64,000 nt of DNA from Actinomyces sp. ZJ308 (GCF_011752065.1 NZ_JAAIJY010000002.1:153909-217908), one strand, 5' to 3'. Positions 15,147-23,627 are shown, counted from the first letter of the stretch. Program-made: numbers and translations. Notes: generated by a model from the letters alone, not told the origin.

Positions 15147-16331
15147 TCAGGCTCCCCAGCCTGCGGCACTGCCTCCGATGCGCTCCGAGCGAATGCGTTC
15201 GAGGTATCCCGAATCGAGGAAGGCGCGCATCGGATCGGGGGCCAGTCCTTGGGACTCTCGCAGCTCGGCGAGCATCGGGCGCACGTCGGTGTTGAAGGCG
15301 TCAACGAAGATGTCATTGGCACCCAGCACGTCGCCGGCGAGCTGGGCTGCCTTCAGGGCCTCCCGGTCCACGAGCAACGCCTTGGCGGTGGCCTCCTGGA
15401 CGTTGGTCGCGGAACGGATCTCGCCAGGAATCTTCTCCTCCAGGTTGTGGCACTGATCGAGCATGAAATTGACCCCGGAGTCAGGAGCCAGGGCCCCGGC
15501 GGCGACGATCTCGTTCATAATGCGGAAGAGCTGGTAGGGATCGGCGGCGCCGACGATGAGGTCGTCGTCGGCGTAGAAACGTGAGTTGAAGTCGAAGGCT
15601 CCCAGACGTCCCAGGCGGACCAGCTGGGCGACAATGAACTCGATATTTGTTCCCGGCGCATGGTGCCCGGTGTCCAGCACTACTTTGGCGCGCTCCCCGA
15701 GAGCCAGGCAGTGGACGAGGCTGGTGCCCCAATCCGGCACGTCGGTGTGGTAGAAGGCCGGTTCGAAGAACTTGTATTCCAGGACAAGGTGCTGGTCCTC
15801 ATCGAGTGCCGCGTAGATCTGGGACAAGGAGTCGGCAAGACGATCCTGACGCTCGCGAATGGAGTCCTGACCGGGATAGTTCGTCCCGTCGGCCAACCAG
15901 ATCTTCAGTGCCGGGGACCCAGTGGCCCGCATAATATCGATGCACTCCAGGTGGTGGGCGATCGCCTTGGTGCGAATCCGCTCGTCAGGATTGGTCAGGC
16001 TGCCGAGCTTGTAGTCCTCGTCCTGGAACACGTTGGAGTTGATCGTCCCGATCCGGACGCCCCGGTCCTCGGCGTGCCGGCGAAGGGCCTCGTAGTTATC
16101 AGTCTTGTCCCACGGGATGTGGAGAGAGACTCGGGGGGTGATGCCGGTGACGTTGTTGACCTCGGCGACGTCGTCGATCTTCTCGTACGGGTCACGGGGG
16201 ACGCCTGCGGTGGTGAAGACGCGGAAACGAGTCCCCGAGTTGCCGAAGGCCCAGCTGGGCAGCTCGATGGTCTGTGTCCTCAGTAGGCTGAGTGCTTCCG
16301 GGGTCAGGTCGGACAGGCTTGGGCCGGTCAT
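15147..16331 (-). CDS. rhaI: L-rhamnose isomerase (RhaI type)
   Basis: 394 residues. It converts L-rhamnose to L-rhamnulose. The protein resembles the Pseudomonas/Bacillus-type RhaI rather than the longer E. coli RhaA: a xylose-isomerase-like TIM barrel with Glu/Asp/His metal sites visible in LVLEYKFFEPAFYHTDVPDW, VLDTGHHAPGTNIEF, and FDFNSRFYADDDL. It starts MTGPSLSDLTPEALSLLRTQ. The second gene-pair spacing (95 bases to rhaB) fits an operon. The name rhaA is also used for this activity. Confidence 0.93.
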   Translation of the reverse strand: MTGPSLSDLTPEALSLLRTQTIELPSWAFGNSGTRFRVFTTAGVPRDPYEKIDDVAEVNNVTGITPRVSLHIPWDKTDNYEALRRHAEDRGVRIGTINSNVFQDEDYKLGSLTNPDERIRTKAIAHHLECIDIMRATGSPALKIWLADGTNYPGQDSIRERQDRLADSLSQIYAALDEDQHLVLEYKFFEPAFYHTDVPDWGTSLVHCLALGERAKVVLDTGHHAPGTNIEFIVAQLVRLGRLGAFDFNSRFYADDDLIVGAADPYQLFRIMNEIVAAGALAPDSGVNFMLDQCHNLEEKIPGEIRSATNVQEATAKALLVDREALKAAQLAGDVLGANDIFVDAFNTDVRPMLAELRESQGLAPDPMRAFLDSGYLERIRSERIGGSAAGWGA

Positions 16332-16488
16332 AGCGGTTCTCCGTTTCTGTGGGGCTGATCTGTGGGGTGGATTGGTGAGCTGTCAGTGGATCGGATCGGG
16401 GTGACGCGTTGCTGGACGGACTTGTTGTGGAGGCGCCGGTGCGGGGTGCGGCCCGGCCTTCACGGGCTTCACCCCGACCAACCGGCGA

Positions 16489-17772
16489 TCATGCGTTGAG
16501 CACGTGCTCTCCGTAACGTTCCATCTCGATCTCCTCAAGGCTCTTCCCCTGGGTCCTCGGGGCGCCGATTGTTCCGACGGCGGTGGCCACCACCAGGAAT
16601 CCGATCAGGATGATGCCGTCGATCAGCAGGCCGCCCGGGCGGGCGAGGATGACGGGGAAGATCAGGGAGATCAGGCCGGAGGCGAGACGTACGACGAAGA
16701 AGACGATGCCCTGGGCCGCTGAGCGGTATGGGGTTGCGAACAGCTCGGGAGACCACACCGAGTAGAAGGCCTGGGCCGACGGTCCTGCGGAGAGGCCCCA
16801 GATGACCGTGTACCCGAAAGCGGTCCAGGCGGCGTCGGACGGGCCGAAGACCAGAACGATCCAGGACACGATGGCGAGGAGCCCGCCCACCAGGTAGTGC
16901 CAGCGGTAAGGCACTCGGTCGACCAGTCCCATGAAGATGAATGTCGAGACAATGACGAAGCCCCAGGAGAGCATGGAGAACAGGTTGGTCTGCAGGGTCT
17001 CGTAGCCCATGGAGCTGAGGATCGTGGGCAGGAAGATCCCGTTCTGGGAGGCCGCCTGGTTCCAGCAGGTGTAGATGACCGCGAGGAACACCAGGGCGCT
17101 GATGTTGACACGGCGGTTGAAGAGCTTGCGGAACGATGCCCACATTGACGGGGGCTTGGCGTCCGCCCCGCCTTTGGCGTTCTCCCAGGTCTCAGACTCC
17201 TCAAGGCCCCGTCGGATGTACCAGGTGGCCAGGGCGATGACGACGAGGTGAGCGAAGACGATGCGGCTGCCGAGCAGCCCCAGCGGAGTCAGTGCCGCCG
17301 CCAGGCCGAAACCGATGAAGGGGCCGAATGACCAGGCGAGCTGGGTGGCGCCGATGTGCTTGCCGCGCTGGTCGGTGGGGGCGAACTCTGCGATGTAGGT
17401 CCACCCCGCGGGAACGGATGCGCCCACCGCCAGACCGATGATGATGAAACCGGTGAAGAGCATGGCCAGGTTGGTTGTGAAGACGACCACAAGGCCACCG
17501 GCGGCGTAGAGGAGGAGATCGTAGGTGTAGATGAACTTACGGCCGTACTTGTCGCACAGGGGCCCACCGATGAGAGCGCCGATGGCGGCACCGAATGCGT
17601 TGGCGCTGAATGCGGCCAGAAGACCGGCGATGGTGCCGTCGTCGTCGGGGAAGTACGCCTTGCCCCAGAAGCCGAGGGATGTTGCGATGGCAATGATGGA
17701 ACCGGAGTCGATGTAGTTCGACATGGAGACTGCGGCAGTCGCCTTCCAGCCGGTCAGAGGGGTTTGAGCCAT
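16489..17772 (-). CDS. MFS sugar transporter, probable L-rhamnose permease
   Basis: 427 residues, about 12 hydrophobic helices. The loop after TM2, GGPLCDKYGRKFIYTYDLLL, matches the G-x-x-x-D-x-x-G-R-K/R signature of the sugar-porter type, and the TM5 end has ADQR-like APTDQRGKHIGATQLAWSFG. The ATG at 17772 has AAGGAGGAGAG directly upstream. Its place between the mutarotase and the isomerase makes L-rhamnose the likely cargo, taken up by proton symport; this is an inference from context. Not related to E. coli RhaT. Confidence 0.85.
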   Translation of the reverse strand: MAQTPLTGWKATAAVSMSNYIDSGSIIAIATSLGFWGKAYFPDDDGTIAGLLAAFSANAFGAAIGALIGGPLCDKYGRKFIYTYDLLLYAAGGLVVVFTTNLAMLFTGFIIIGLAVGASVPAGWTYIAEFAPTDQRGKHIGATQLAWSFGPFIGFGLAAALTPLGLLGSRIVFAHLVVIALATWYIRRGLEESETWENAKGGADAKPPSMWASFRKLFNRRVNISALVFLAVIYTCWNQAASQNGIFLPTILSSMGYETLQTNLFSMLSWGFVIVSTFIFMGLVDRVPYRWHYLVGGLLAIVSWIVLVFGPSDAAWTAFGYTVIWGLSAGPSAQAFYSVWSPELFATPYRSAAQGIVFFVVRLASGLISLIFPVILARPGGLLIDGIILIGFLVVATAVGTIGAPRTQGKSLEEIEMERYGEHVLNA

Positions 17773-17815
17773 TCTCTCCTCCTTGAGAGATCTGAAGGGT
17801 GGGTGAAGCGGGGCG

Positions 17816-18202
17816 TCACGGGAGGTGGAAGTACTGGGCGAGGATCTCGGGTGTGCCGCCACCGGGCTGGACGAAGTACTGGGCCATCTCGGTCTGCCAG
17901 CGCGTATTGACGTCGTCGTCCTCCATGGCCCTCATCGAGGCGGCGGCGTCATCGGACTCGAAGTAGCCGACGACGAGGCCGTCCTCAGGCCTCAAGAAGA
18001 GGGAGTACCGGCGCCAGCCGGCGTTGCTGAGGGCGTCGCGCATGTCCTGCCAGACGTGCTGATGAACCTCGACGTACTCCGTGAGGCGCTCGGGACGCAC
18101 TCGCAGGAGGAAGCAGCAGCGCTGCTCCGAGCGCTGTGGTGTGTGATCGAGGAGGGCCTTGAGCTGATCCTGGCCGGCTGATGCGGTTGGCGGGGTGGTC
18201 AT
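17816..18202 (-). CDS. rhaM: L-rhamnose mutarotase
   Basis: 128 residues, against about 104 in E. coli RhaM; the extra part is an N-terminal Thr/Ala/Gln-rich leader of about 25. It interconverts the alpha and beta anomers of L-rhamnose, feeding the isomerase. The dimeric ferredoxin-like fold is recognised by LRVRPERLTEYVEVHQHVWQ, with catalytic His, NAGWRRYSLFLRPEDGLVVG, and MAQYF. It is the first gene of the operon. An AAGGA ribosome site lies 7 bases before ATG 18202 and the LacI-type operator lies 40 bases upstream. Confidence 0.92.
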   Translation of the reverse strand: MTTPPTASAGQDQLKALLDHTPQRSEQRCCFLLRVRPERLTEYVEVHQHVWQDMRDALSNAGWRRYSLFLRPEDGLVVGYFESDDAAASMRAMEDDDVNTRWQTEMAQYFVQPGGGTPEILAQYFHLP

Positions 18203-18242
18203 CGAACGTCCTTGTCCGTGGGGAGGGGCGGGGCGACTCAAA

Positions 18243-18254
18243 TGAATCGTTTCA
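18243..18254. promoter_or_regulatory. LacI-family operator of the rhamnose operon
   Basis: TGAATCGTTTCA, a near-perfect dyad around a central CG, the hallmark of LacI/GalR operators. It sits 40 bases before rhaM and 220 bases before the divergent lacI-type gene, so one site could control both. Confidence 0.8.
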
Positions 18255-18474
18255 ATCAATGTAGCATCGCTCACTTGAAGCGGCAACCTCCGCTGGAGCG
18301 CGTGAGGCGGTGAGCCTCAGTGCCGTGCGCTGCGCGACTTGCGCAGATTTTCATGGAATGATTTCGCAGGCCCTGTCATGCCCGGTGGCGAGGGTGATGC
18401 GAAGCGACTCGGAACGCCGTCGACATCGACAGGGGCGACTGCACTCGCGCTTCCGCTCAGCGAAAGGGGGACAC

Positions 18475-19497
18475 ATGGATACAGTCGCGTCAGTGCGTCC
18501 CTCGGTGCGGGACGTCGCCGCCTGTGCCGGTGTGTCCGTGGGCACCGTCTCCCATGTGCTCAATCATCCCGAACGTGTCTCCGAGACGACTCGCAAGCGC
18601 GTGGAGGAGGCGATCGCGTCTCTGGGATTCGTGCGCTCGGAGACCGCGCGTCGTCTGCGTGATCGCGGGTCGAGCGTTGTCGGGGTCGTCGTCCATGATG
18701 TGTCCAACCCTTTTTTCACCGAAGCTGCTCGTGGGATCGAGGATCGTCTCCGTGAGTCGGGGTGCGTGCCGATGCTGTGCTCCTCTGACGCCGACTCTGC
18801 TCGCGAGCAGGAGATCCTATCCCTCCTGGCCGGAATGAGCTTACGAGGCGTGATCATCATGCCCTCGGCTACGACGCTGGACCGGCTCGGTATTTTCACG
18901 GAGCGAGGCATCCGCGTGGTCCTCATGGGCCATCCCCCGCTTCCCGGAACTCTGTCCACCGTTACCGGAGACGACGTCGCAGGAGCTCGGGCCGCGGTCT
19001 CCCATCTGCTGGAGCTCGGTCACCGGAGGATCGGATTCGTCAACGGCCCCACTGCCATACGGCAGGCACGGGACCGGCGCGACGGCGTCCTCAAGGAGCT
19101 CGTGGCGCGAGGGCTCGATCCTGGGGAGGTGCTTCTGGAGGTCGAGTCCGAGGTCGGCTCGAAGAGCTTCGATGCGGCTTCCGGGGCGGCCGGAGCGGCC
19201 AGGCTCCTGAGTGAACCGCACCCGCCGTCGGCGATCTTCTGCGCTAACGACCAGATGGCGATCGGCGCGATGCGGGAGATACGCCGTCGCGATCTGTCGA
19301 TTCCCGGTGATGTAGCGGTTGTCGGCTACGACGACATCTCCTTCGCCGCCGAGCTCATCACGCCGTTGACCAGTGTGCATCAGCCGATGCGTGAAATGGG
19401 TGCGGCCGCCGCCGAGCTGCTTCTCGCAGAGGATGGCCGGACGCGCAGCGAGACCTTCATCCCGACGCTGGTGGTCCGGGAGTCAACGCTCGGGTGA
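18475..19497 (+). CDS. LacI family transcription regulator of the rhamnose operon
   Basis: 340 residues, typical LacI length. The N-terminal helix-turn-helix is SVRDVAACAGVSVGTVSHVL followed by NHPERVSETTRKRVEEAI, including the hinge ETARRLRDRGS. The periplasmic-binding-protein-like effector domain follows, with HDVSNPFFTEAARGIEDRL and ICANDQMAIGAMREIRRR. The ATG at 18475 was selected because AAAGGGGG is 4 bases upstream and the DNA-binding domain begins right after. It is divergent from the rha operon and is expected to repress it until L-rhamnose or an intermediate is bound. The inducer is not visible in sequence. Confidence 0.93.
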   Translation: MDTVASVRPSVRDVAACAGVSVGTVSHVLNHPERVSETTRKRVEEAIASLGFVRSETARRLRDRGSSVVGVVVHDVSNPFFTEAARGIEDRLRESGCVPMLCSSDADSAREQEILSLLAGMSLRGVIIMPSATTLDRLGIFTERGIRVVLMGHPPLPGTLSTVTGDDVAGARAAVSHLLELGHRRIGFVNGPTAIRQARDRRDGVLKELVARGLDPGEVLLEVESEVGSKSFDAASGAAGAARLLSEPHPPSAIFCANDQMAIGAMREIRRRDLSIPGDVAVVGYDDISFAAELITPLTSVHQPMREMGAAAAELLLAEDGRTRSETFIPTLVVRESTLG

Positions 19498-19634
19498 TCG
19501 GTCCGCGGCGTCGGGTAAGGCTCTTCCTGCCCGGACTGTTGTCGCCGGTCGCGTGAGAAGCGTGCTCAGGAGGCGGAGAAGCGTACGGCTGTTCCGCATG
19601 CCGTCACCATGAGCATGCCGTTGTCCGAGCACGC

Positions 19635-20186
19635 CTATAGGCGTCCTGACATCTCCTTGTGATCTTGTCCTGCCGCTCGGAGTCGCGCACCGTTGAGGAG
19701 GCGGCCGTAGCGCTCGCTGATCTCCTCGTGGGCGACTGGCCTGCCGTCGAGGCTCCAGGACAGCAGGTGCTCCAGGTTGAATCGAGGGGCGCAGCGCGAG
19801 CAGGAGACGGGAGAGGCCGGACGGCGCATTCGATCCACCTCGTGGCCGGCCGGGCACCTGCCCACCCAGCGTCCACGCAGTCTCGGCGCCCGGGCGTCCA
19901 CGAGTCGTCGGCCCGTGGCTCCCAAGCGGATCGCCTCGGCGGCCCAGACGGCGTCGTGCCCGTGACGGGGGCCCACGCGCGCATGGGCGATCTCATGCAG
20001 GATCGTCTCGCGTACCTCAGCCTCGTCATACAGCCCCATGAGGTGGCGGCTGAGCGTGAGTCGGCGTCGCGCGTGATCCGTCTGACCGGCCCGGCGCCGT
20101 GCCCGGTCGAAGGCCAGGTCCCAGTCCCCGACGTCGGCCTCCTCCATGAGGGTGCGCGCCAGGCTCAGGACGTCGGGAAGGTTCAC
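19635..20186 (-). CDS. SprT-like zinc metalloprotease domain protein
   Basis: 183 residues. The zinc-metalloprotease motif ETILHEIAHARVGPRHGHDA gives HEIAH plus a third His, as in SprT/Spartan-like proteins. A C-terminal zinc-ribbon is suggested by the paired Cys/His of GRCPAGHEVDRM and CSRCAPRFNLEHLLSW. Spartan relatives cut DNA-protein crosslinks; bacterial SprT members are less understood. The GTG at 20186 is 6 bases after TACTGT on the minus strand, with no Shine-Dalgarno, so the transcript is probably leaderless. It is convergent with the LacI-type regulator. Confidence 0.85.
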   Translation of the reverse strand: MNLPDVLSLARTLMEEADVGDWDLAFDRARRRAGQTDHARRRLTLSRHLMGLYDEAEVRETILHEIAHARVGPRHGHDAVWAAEAIRLGATGRRLVDARAPRLRGRWVGRCPAGHEVDRMRRPASPVSCSRCAPRFNLEHLLSWSLDGRPVAHEEISERYGRLLNGARLRAAGQDHKEMSGRL

Positions 20187-20198
20187 GTCCCCACAGTA
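20187..20198 (-). promoter_or_regulatory. -10 element of a probable leaderless transcript for the SprT-like gene
   Basis: TACTGT on the minus strand (20193-20198), 6 bases, then GTG at 20186. Confidence 0.5.
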
Positions 20199-20234
20199 CG
20201 CTCCGCTGTCTTTTGCCAGGATCTCTACTGGGAT

Positions 20235-20343
20235 CGGGGACTGCGATCCTCCTCGAGGACTGCGTTCTGTCGCAGACGACTGGGGGCCGGCCCCAGTGAT
20301 CTGCGGGAAAACGCAGTCCCCGTCGGAAAAGTACGTCCCCGAC
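20235..20343. repeat. Complex palindromic element built from GGACTGCG motifs
   Basis: A central 63-base imperfect palindrome (20257-20319) has arms starting GGACTGCGTT and ending AACGCAGTCC, an internal CGCAGA / TCTGCG pair, and a GC-rich centre CTGGGGGCCGGCCCCAG. It is flanked by extra half-sites: GGGGACTGCG at 20236 on the left and a related GTACGTCCCCG on the right. Two direct units of about 20 bases (CGGGGAC-N4-TTTTCC) can be read on the minus strand at the right side. It lies in the intergenic gap 20199-20500, otherwise empty. Confidence 0.7.
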
Positions 20344-20500
20344 CAGGGGCAGGCTCATGCCTGGAGTTGCCAGGCCGGCACAACCTCGCTACCCCGGCAC
20401 CCGCTGACCCGGGCTCCGGCGCAGCGCCCTGGATGGCCGGTTGTTCCGGGAACTCCTGGAGTCGTGGGGGCGGTGCATGCGGTCTTTGTATGACACGATG

Positions 20501-21631
20501 ATGCCGATGTCCCACCATCCCTCCAGTCGACGATCGCGGGCGCGCCGAGGCGCCGGCGGTTCCACGTCGTCCCAGCCCGCCCGTGCCTCGCAACGCGCCC
20601 GCCCGACGGCGCAGCGCGGCACCGACCGTGCCCGTCCCGGGAGTCAGGGGCGTCATCCCGGGCGGTCCCAGGAGCGCCGAGGGGAACGAGGGGATACTGA
20701 GCGTCCGGGCCGTCTCAGGGCCAGCGTCAAGCGTCGCAGATCGGGGCGGGCCGGCTCCGTCCTGTCCTTTCTGCGCAGTCCGGTCGGCGTCGTTGTCGCA
20801 GCCTTCCTGGTCACGCTCCTGGTGGGCCTGATCGCGCTGCGCGCGGCCGGCTCCTCGCTCAGCGGGCTGATCAACCTGGGGCGGCAGACCTCCGGGACCA
20901 CCAGCTCCGCACCGGCCCCGTTGGCGCCCGATACGAGCGGCTTCGACGCCGCCCGAATCATCGACGACGAGGTCTTCTACGACGCCGACGCGATGACGCG
21001 CGAGGAGATCGCGGCCTTTCTGACGCGGGTCAACGCCGGGTGCCAGCCGGGCAGTGACGGCACCGAGTGCCTGGCCACGGCCACCTTCTCCACGCAGGCC
21101 CGTGAGGCCACCTCCTTCTGTCCCGGCGGCATCGAGTCCGCCTCCGGGCTCAGCGCGGCCGACGTCGTCTGGGAGGTCTCGCAGGCGTGCGACATCAACC
21201 CCCAGGTGCTCCTCGTCCTCATCCACAAGGAGCAGGGGCTGCTGACCGCCTCCGGTCGGACCCTGAGCGCCCGCGACTACGAGGCCGCGGCCGGTTACGC
21301 CTGTCCCGATCACGGGACCTGCGACCCTCAGTGGGCAGGCTTCTCCTCCCAGCTCTACGGGGCGGCCTCCCAGTTCCAGCGCTACCGTCTCAATCCGGGA
21401 ACCTACGACGTGGTGGCGCAGCGGCCGACTCAGATCGCCTTCTCGCCCGACGCGCAGTGCGGCAGCGGCGAGCTCACGGTGATGAATCAGGCGACGGCGG
21501 GCCTGTACAACTACACGCCCTTCCAGCCCAACGAGGCCGCCGGCAGCGGAGGAGACCAGTGCACCTCGTGGGGGAACTGGAACTTCTACGGCTACTTCAA
21601 GGCGCTTTTTGGAAGTCCGACGTCGGACTGA
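20501..21631 (+). CDS. Membrane-anchored surface protein with a lysozyme-like (transglycosylase-type) domain
   Basis: About 376 residues. The cytoplasmic N terminus (about 90 residues) is extremely Arg/Ser/Gln-rich, followed by one transmembrane helix (VGVVVAAFLVTLLVGLIAL) and an extracellular domain. That domain contains INPQVLLVLIHKEQGLLT, resembling the helix bearing the catalytic Glu of goose-type lysozyme and transglycosylase folds, then GYACPDHGTCDPQW, LYGAASQFQRY and a C-terminal GNWNFYGYFKALFG. Similar actinobacterial proteins are often labelled hemagglutinin. Activity on peptidoglycan is an inference. Six Cys residues suggest disulphides outside the cell. Start uncertain: ATGs at 20498, 20501 and 20507 are all in frame; 20501 is 6 bases after a TATGAC hexamer. 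Confidence 0.7.
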   Translation: MPMSHHPSSRRSRARRGAGGSTSSQPARASQRARPTAQRGTDRARPGSQGRHPGRSQERRGERGDTERPGRLRASVKRRRSGRAGSVLSFLRSPVGVVVAAFLVTLLVGLIALRAAGSSLSGLINLGRQTSGTTSSAPAPLAPDTSGFDAARIIDDEVFYDADAMTREEIAAFLTRVNAGCQPGSDGTECLATATFSTQAREATSFCPGGIESASGLSAADVVWEVSQACDINPQVLLVLIHKEQGLLTASGRTLSARDYEAAAGYACPDHGTCDPQWAGFSSQLYGAASQFQRYRLNPGTYDVVAQRPTQIAFSPDAQCGSGELTVMNQATAGLYNYTPFQPNEAAGSGGDQCTSWGNWNFYGYFKALFGSPTSD

Positions 21632-21787
21632 AGGTTCTCGAATGTGCTACGACTCCGGCGCCGTTCCAACGATTCTGAGGTAGGGTGTTGTCACACCCGG
21701 AAGGCCGTGACCATATCGTCACCAAGCGTCATCATTTAGATGCGTTATTTCCAGCCTTCTCTCAGACAGCGTCGGCAGAGTCATAGT

Positions 21788-21976
21788 CACCGCTGGACGG
21801 TGGCGACCGCGAGGTACTGGGGAGTACCGCTGACCGGCCACCATCGAGTCTGGGCCACAGCCAAGGGAATGTGCTCGGACGTTCCAGTGAAGGAGGACCC
21901 GCTGCCGAATGGGAACCGGTAAGCGACCTCGTTGCGAAGGGCCCGGCCCGGTGGTTCAACCGGGGCGGGCCTTCGC
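21788..21976 (+). ncRNA. Candidate structured RNA upstream of cls
   Basis: Hairpins follow one another in a 420-base non-coding gap: CACCG-CTGGA-CGGTG (21788-21802), GGTACT-GGGG-AGTACC (21813-21828), GGAATGT-GCTCGG-ACGTTCC (21866-21885), then a terminator-like stem (21934-21976). The stretch is less GC-rich than neighbours and its 60-codon open frame has no coding character. It could be a small RNA or a leader element. I could not match it to a known riboswitch class. The rest of the gap (21632-21787) shows nothing definite. Confidence 0.3.
21934..21976 (+). terminator. Stem-loop terminator, first of two before cls
   Basis: GCGAAGG...CCTTCGC with an extended GC stem (GGCCCGGT / ACCGGGGC region) and loop GGTTCA. 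No long T run. Confidence 0.6.
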
Positions 21977-21980
21977 AGTG

Positions 21981-22013
21981 CCTGGGCGCAGGGCCATCCG
22001 GCCCGCGCCCAGG
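21981..22013 (+). terminator. Stem-loop terminator, second of two before cls
   Basis: CCTGGGCGC-A-GGGCC, loop ATCC, then GGCCCGCGCCCAGG, followed by CTTCCTT. The tandem arrangement makes it likely that transcription from the left ends before the cls promoter. Confidence 0.65.
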
Positions 22014-22056
22014 CTTCCTTCCGGAAGGTCCTTCGAGGGCATGACATGATGCGAGC

Positions 22057-23583
22057 ATGACGTTGCCGCCGGTACTGGCGACCACCTGGGTCGTCATCGA
22101 GTACCTCATCAAGATCGCCGCGCTGGGCACGGTTCCCGAGAACCGTCGCCCGTCGTCGTCGACCGCGTGGCTGCTGCTCATCTTCCTGCTGCCCCTCGTG
22201 GGGCTCCCGCTCTACCTGCTCATCGGCAGCCCGTGGGTCCACGGCACCCGCCGCCGCCAGCAGCACACCGTCAACGAGATCACGCTCGACTACACCCGCG
22301 CCATGCCGGACCTGCCCAAGGGGGCCCGCCCCTCGACCTACCTGGCCGGGGCGCTGCGCATGAACCGCCGGCTGACCGGACTGCCCTGCGTCAGCGGCGA
22401 GGTGGTGGCCGTCCACGCCGAGCCGAGTACCACCTACGAGGCCATGGCCCGCGCCGTCGATGCCGCCACCGACCATGTCCACGTCGAGTTCTACATCATG
22501 AGCTGGGACGAGGTCACCGACGTCTTCTTCGCGTCCCTGGAGCGCGCGGCGGCCCGCGGGGTCACGGTTCGCCTCCTGCTGGACCACCTGGGCAGCCGCA
22601 AGTACCCCGGCTGGAAGCAGTTCTGCCAGCGCATGACCGACGCCGGCATCCGCTGGCGGCTCATGATGCCGCTGCTGCCGCTCAAGCGCCGGTGGCGCCG
22701 CCCGGACCTGCGCAACCACCGCAAGATTCTCGTCGTCGACGGCGAGAAGGCCTTCATCGGCAGCCACAACGTCATCGACCCCACCTACCGGACCCGACGC
22801 AACGTGCGGGCCGGGCGTCGCTGGGAGGACCTGTCCGTGGAGGTCACCGGCGAGATCGTCCTGGAGGCCCAGGCCGTCTTCGCCATGGACTGGTACTTCG
22901 AGGCCGGCGAGCAGCTCGAGGCCTTCGACCTGGCCCTGGGGACGCCGGTGGAGACCCTGCCGGAGATGGCGGGGCTGCCGGGCGTCCCGGTGGGGACGCC
23001 GGCCCCGCGGCCAGGGCGGCCCGACGCCGTCGTCAACGCCATGCAGCTCATCCCCTCCGGGCCGGGCTACCCCACCGAGCCGAATCTGCGGATGTTCCTG
23101 GCGCTCATCAACGGCGCCAAGCGGCGCGTGTCCATCACCAGCCCCTACTTCATCCCCGACGAGGCGCTGCTGTCGGCGATGACCTCGGCCGCCTACCGGG
23201 GGGTGGAGGTCGAGCTGTTCGTGGGCAAGGAGTCCGACCAGTTCATCGTCAGCCACGCCCAGCGCTCCTACTACTCGGCGCTCCTGGCGGCGGGGGTGCG
23301 GATCTACCTCTACCCCTCTCCGACCGTCCTGCACTCGAAGTACATGACGGTCGACGACGAGGTCGGGGTCATCGGGTCCTCCAACATGGACTTCCGCTCC
23401 TTCGCCCTCAACTACGAGGTCATGCTGCTGGCCTTCGGCGGGGACCTCGATGACCTGCTGCGCATCAACGACGCCGACTACCGGGCCATCTGCACCGAGC
23501 TGACCCCGGAGGTGTGGGCCACCGAGCCCTGGTACAACCGCTACGTGGACAACGTCTGCCGCCTCATGTCCGCCGTGCTGTAG
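22057..23583 (+). CDS. cls: Cardiolipin synthase
   Basis: 508 residues, the normal length of bacterial Cls. It condenses phosphatidylglycerol-derived groups to cardiolipin at the cytoplasmic membrane. Two N-terminal membrane helices (about residues 3-25 and 35-58, AWLLLIFLLPLVGLPLYLLI) precede two phospholipase-D HKD motifs: RNHRKILVVDGEKAFIGSHN and LHSKYMTVDDEVGVIGSSNM. The ATG at 22057 lies 6 bases after CATGAT with no ribosome site, so leaderless initiation is plausible. It is monocistronic, bounded by two terminators upstream and one downstream. Confidence 0.95.
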   Translation: MTLPPVLATTWVVIEYLIKIAALGTVPENRRPSSSTAWLLLIFLLPLVGLPLYLLIGSPWVHGTRRRQQHTVNEITLDYTRAMPDLPKGARPSTYLAGALRMNRRLTGLPCVSGEVVAVHAEPSTTYEAMARAVDAATDHVHVEFYIMSWDEVTDVFFASLERAAARGVTVRLLLDHLGSRKYPGWKQFCQRMTDAGIRWRLMMPLLPLKRRWRRPDLRNHRKILVVDGEKAFIGSHNVIDPTYRTRRNVRAGRRWEDLSVEVTGEIVLEAQAVFAMDWYFEAGEQLEAFDLALGTPVETLPEMAGLPGVPVGTPAPRPGRPDAVVNAMQLIPSGPGYPTEPNLRMFLALINGAKRRVSITSPYFIPDEALLSAMTSAAYRGVEVELFVGKESDQFIVSHAQRSYYSALLAAGVRIYLYPSPTVLHSKYMTVDDEVGVIGSSNMDFRSFALNYEVMLLAFGGDLDDLLRINDADYRAICTELTPEVWATEPWYNRYVDNVCRLMSAVL

Positions 23584-23592
23584 CGAAAGGGC

Positions 23593-23627
23593 GTCGGCCC
23601 CCGCACCTCGGTGGTGCGGGGGCCGAC
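23593..23627 (+). terminator. Terminator of cls
   Basis: Perfect 15-bp stem GTCGGCCCCCGCACC / GGTGCGGGGGCCGAC with loop TCGGT, 10 bases after the stop codon. Weak T tail. Confidence 0.85.

Noticed and set aside
21813..21830. GGGGAGTA sequence, reminiscent of the yybP-ykoY manganese riboswitch
   Set aside because: The required partner segments were not found, the GGGG lies in the loop of a local hairpin, and the downstream gene (cls) is not a usual member of that regulon.
21740..21922. 60-codon frame in the gap before cls
   Set aside because: No ribosome site or -10 at leaderless spacing, unusual codons, and it spans several hairpins; treated as part of a possible RNA.
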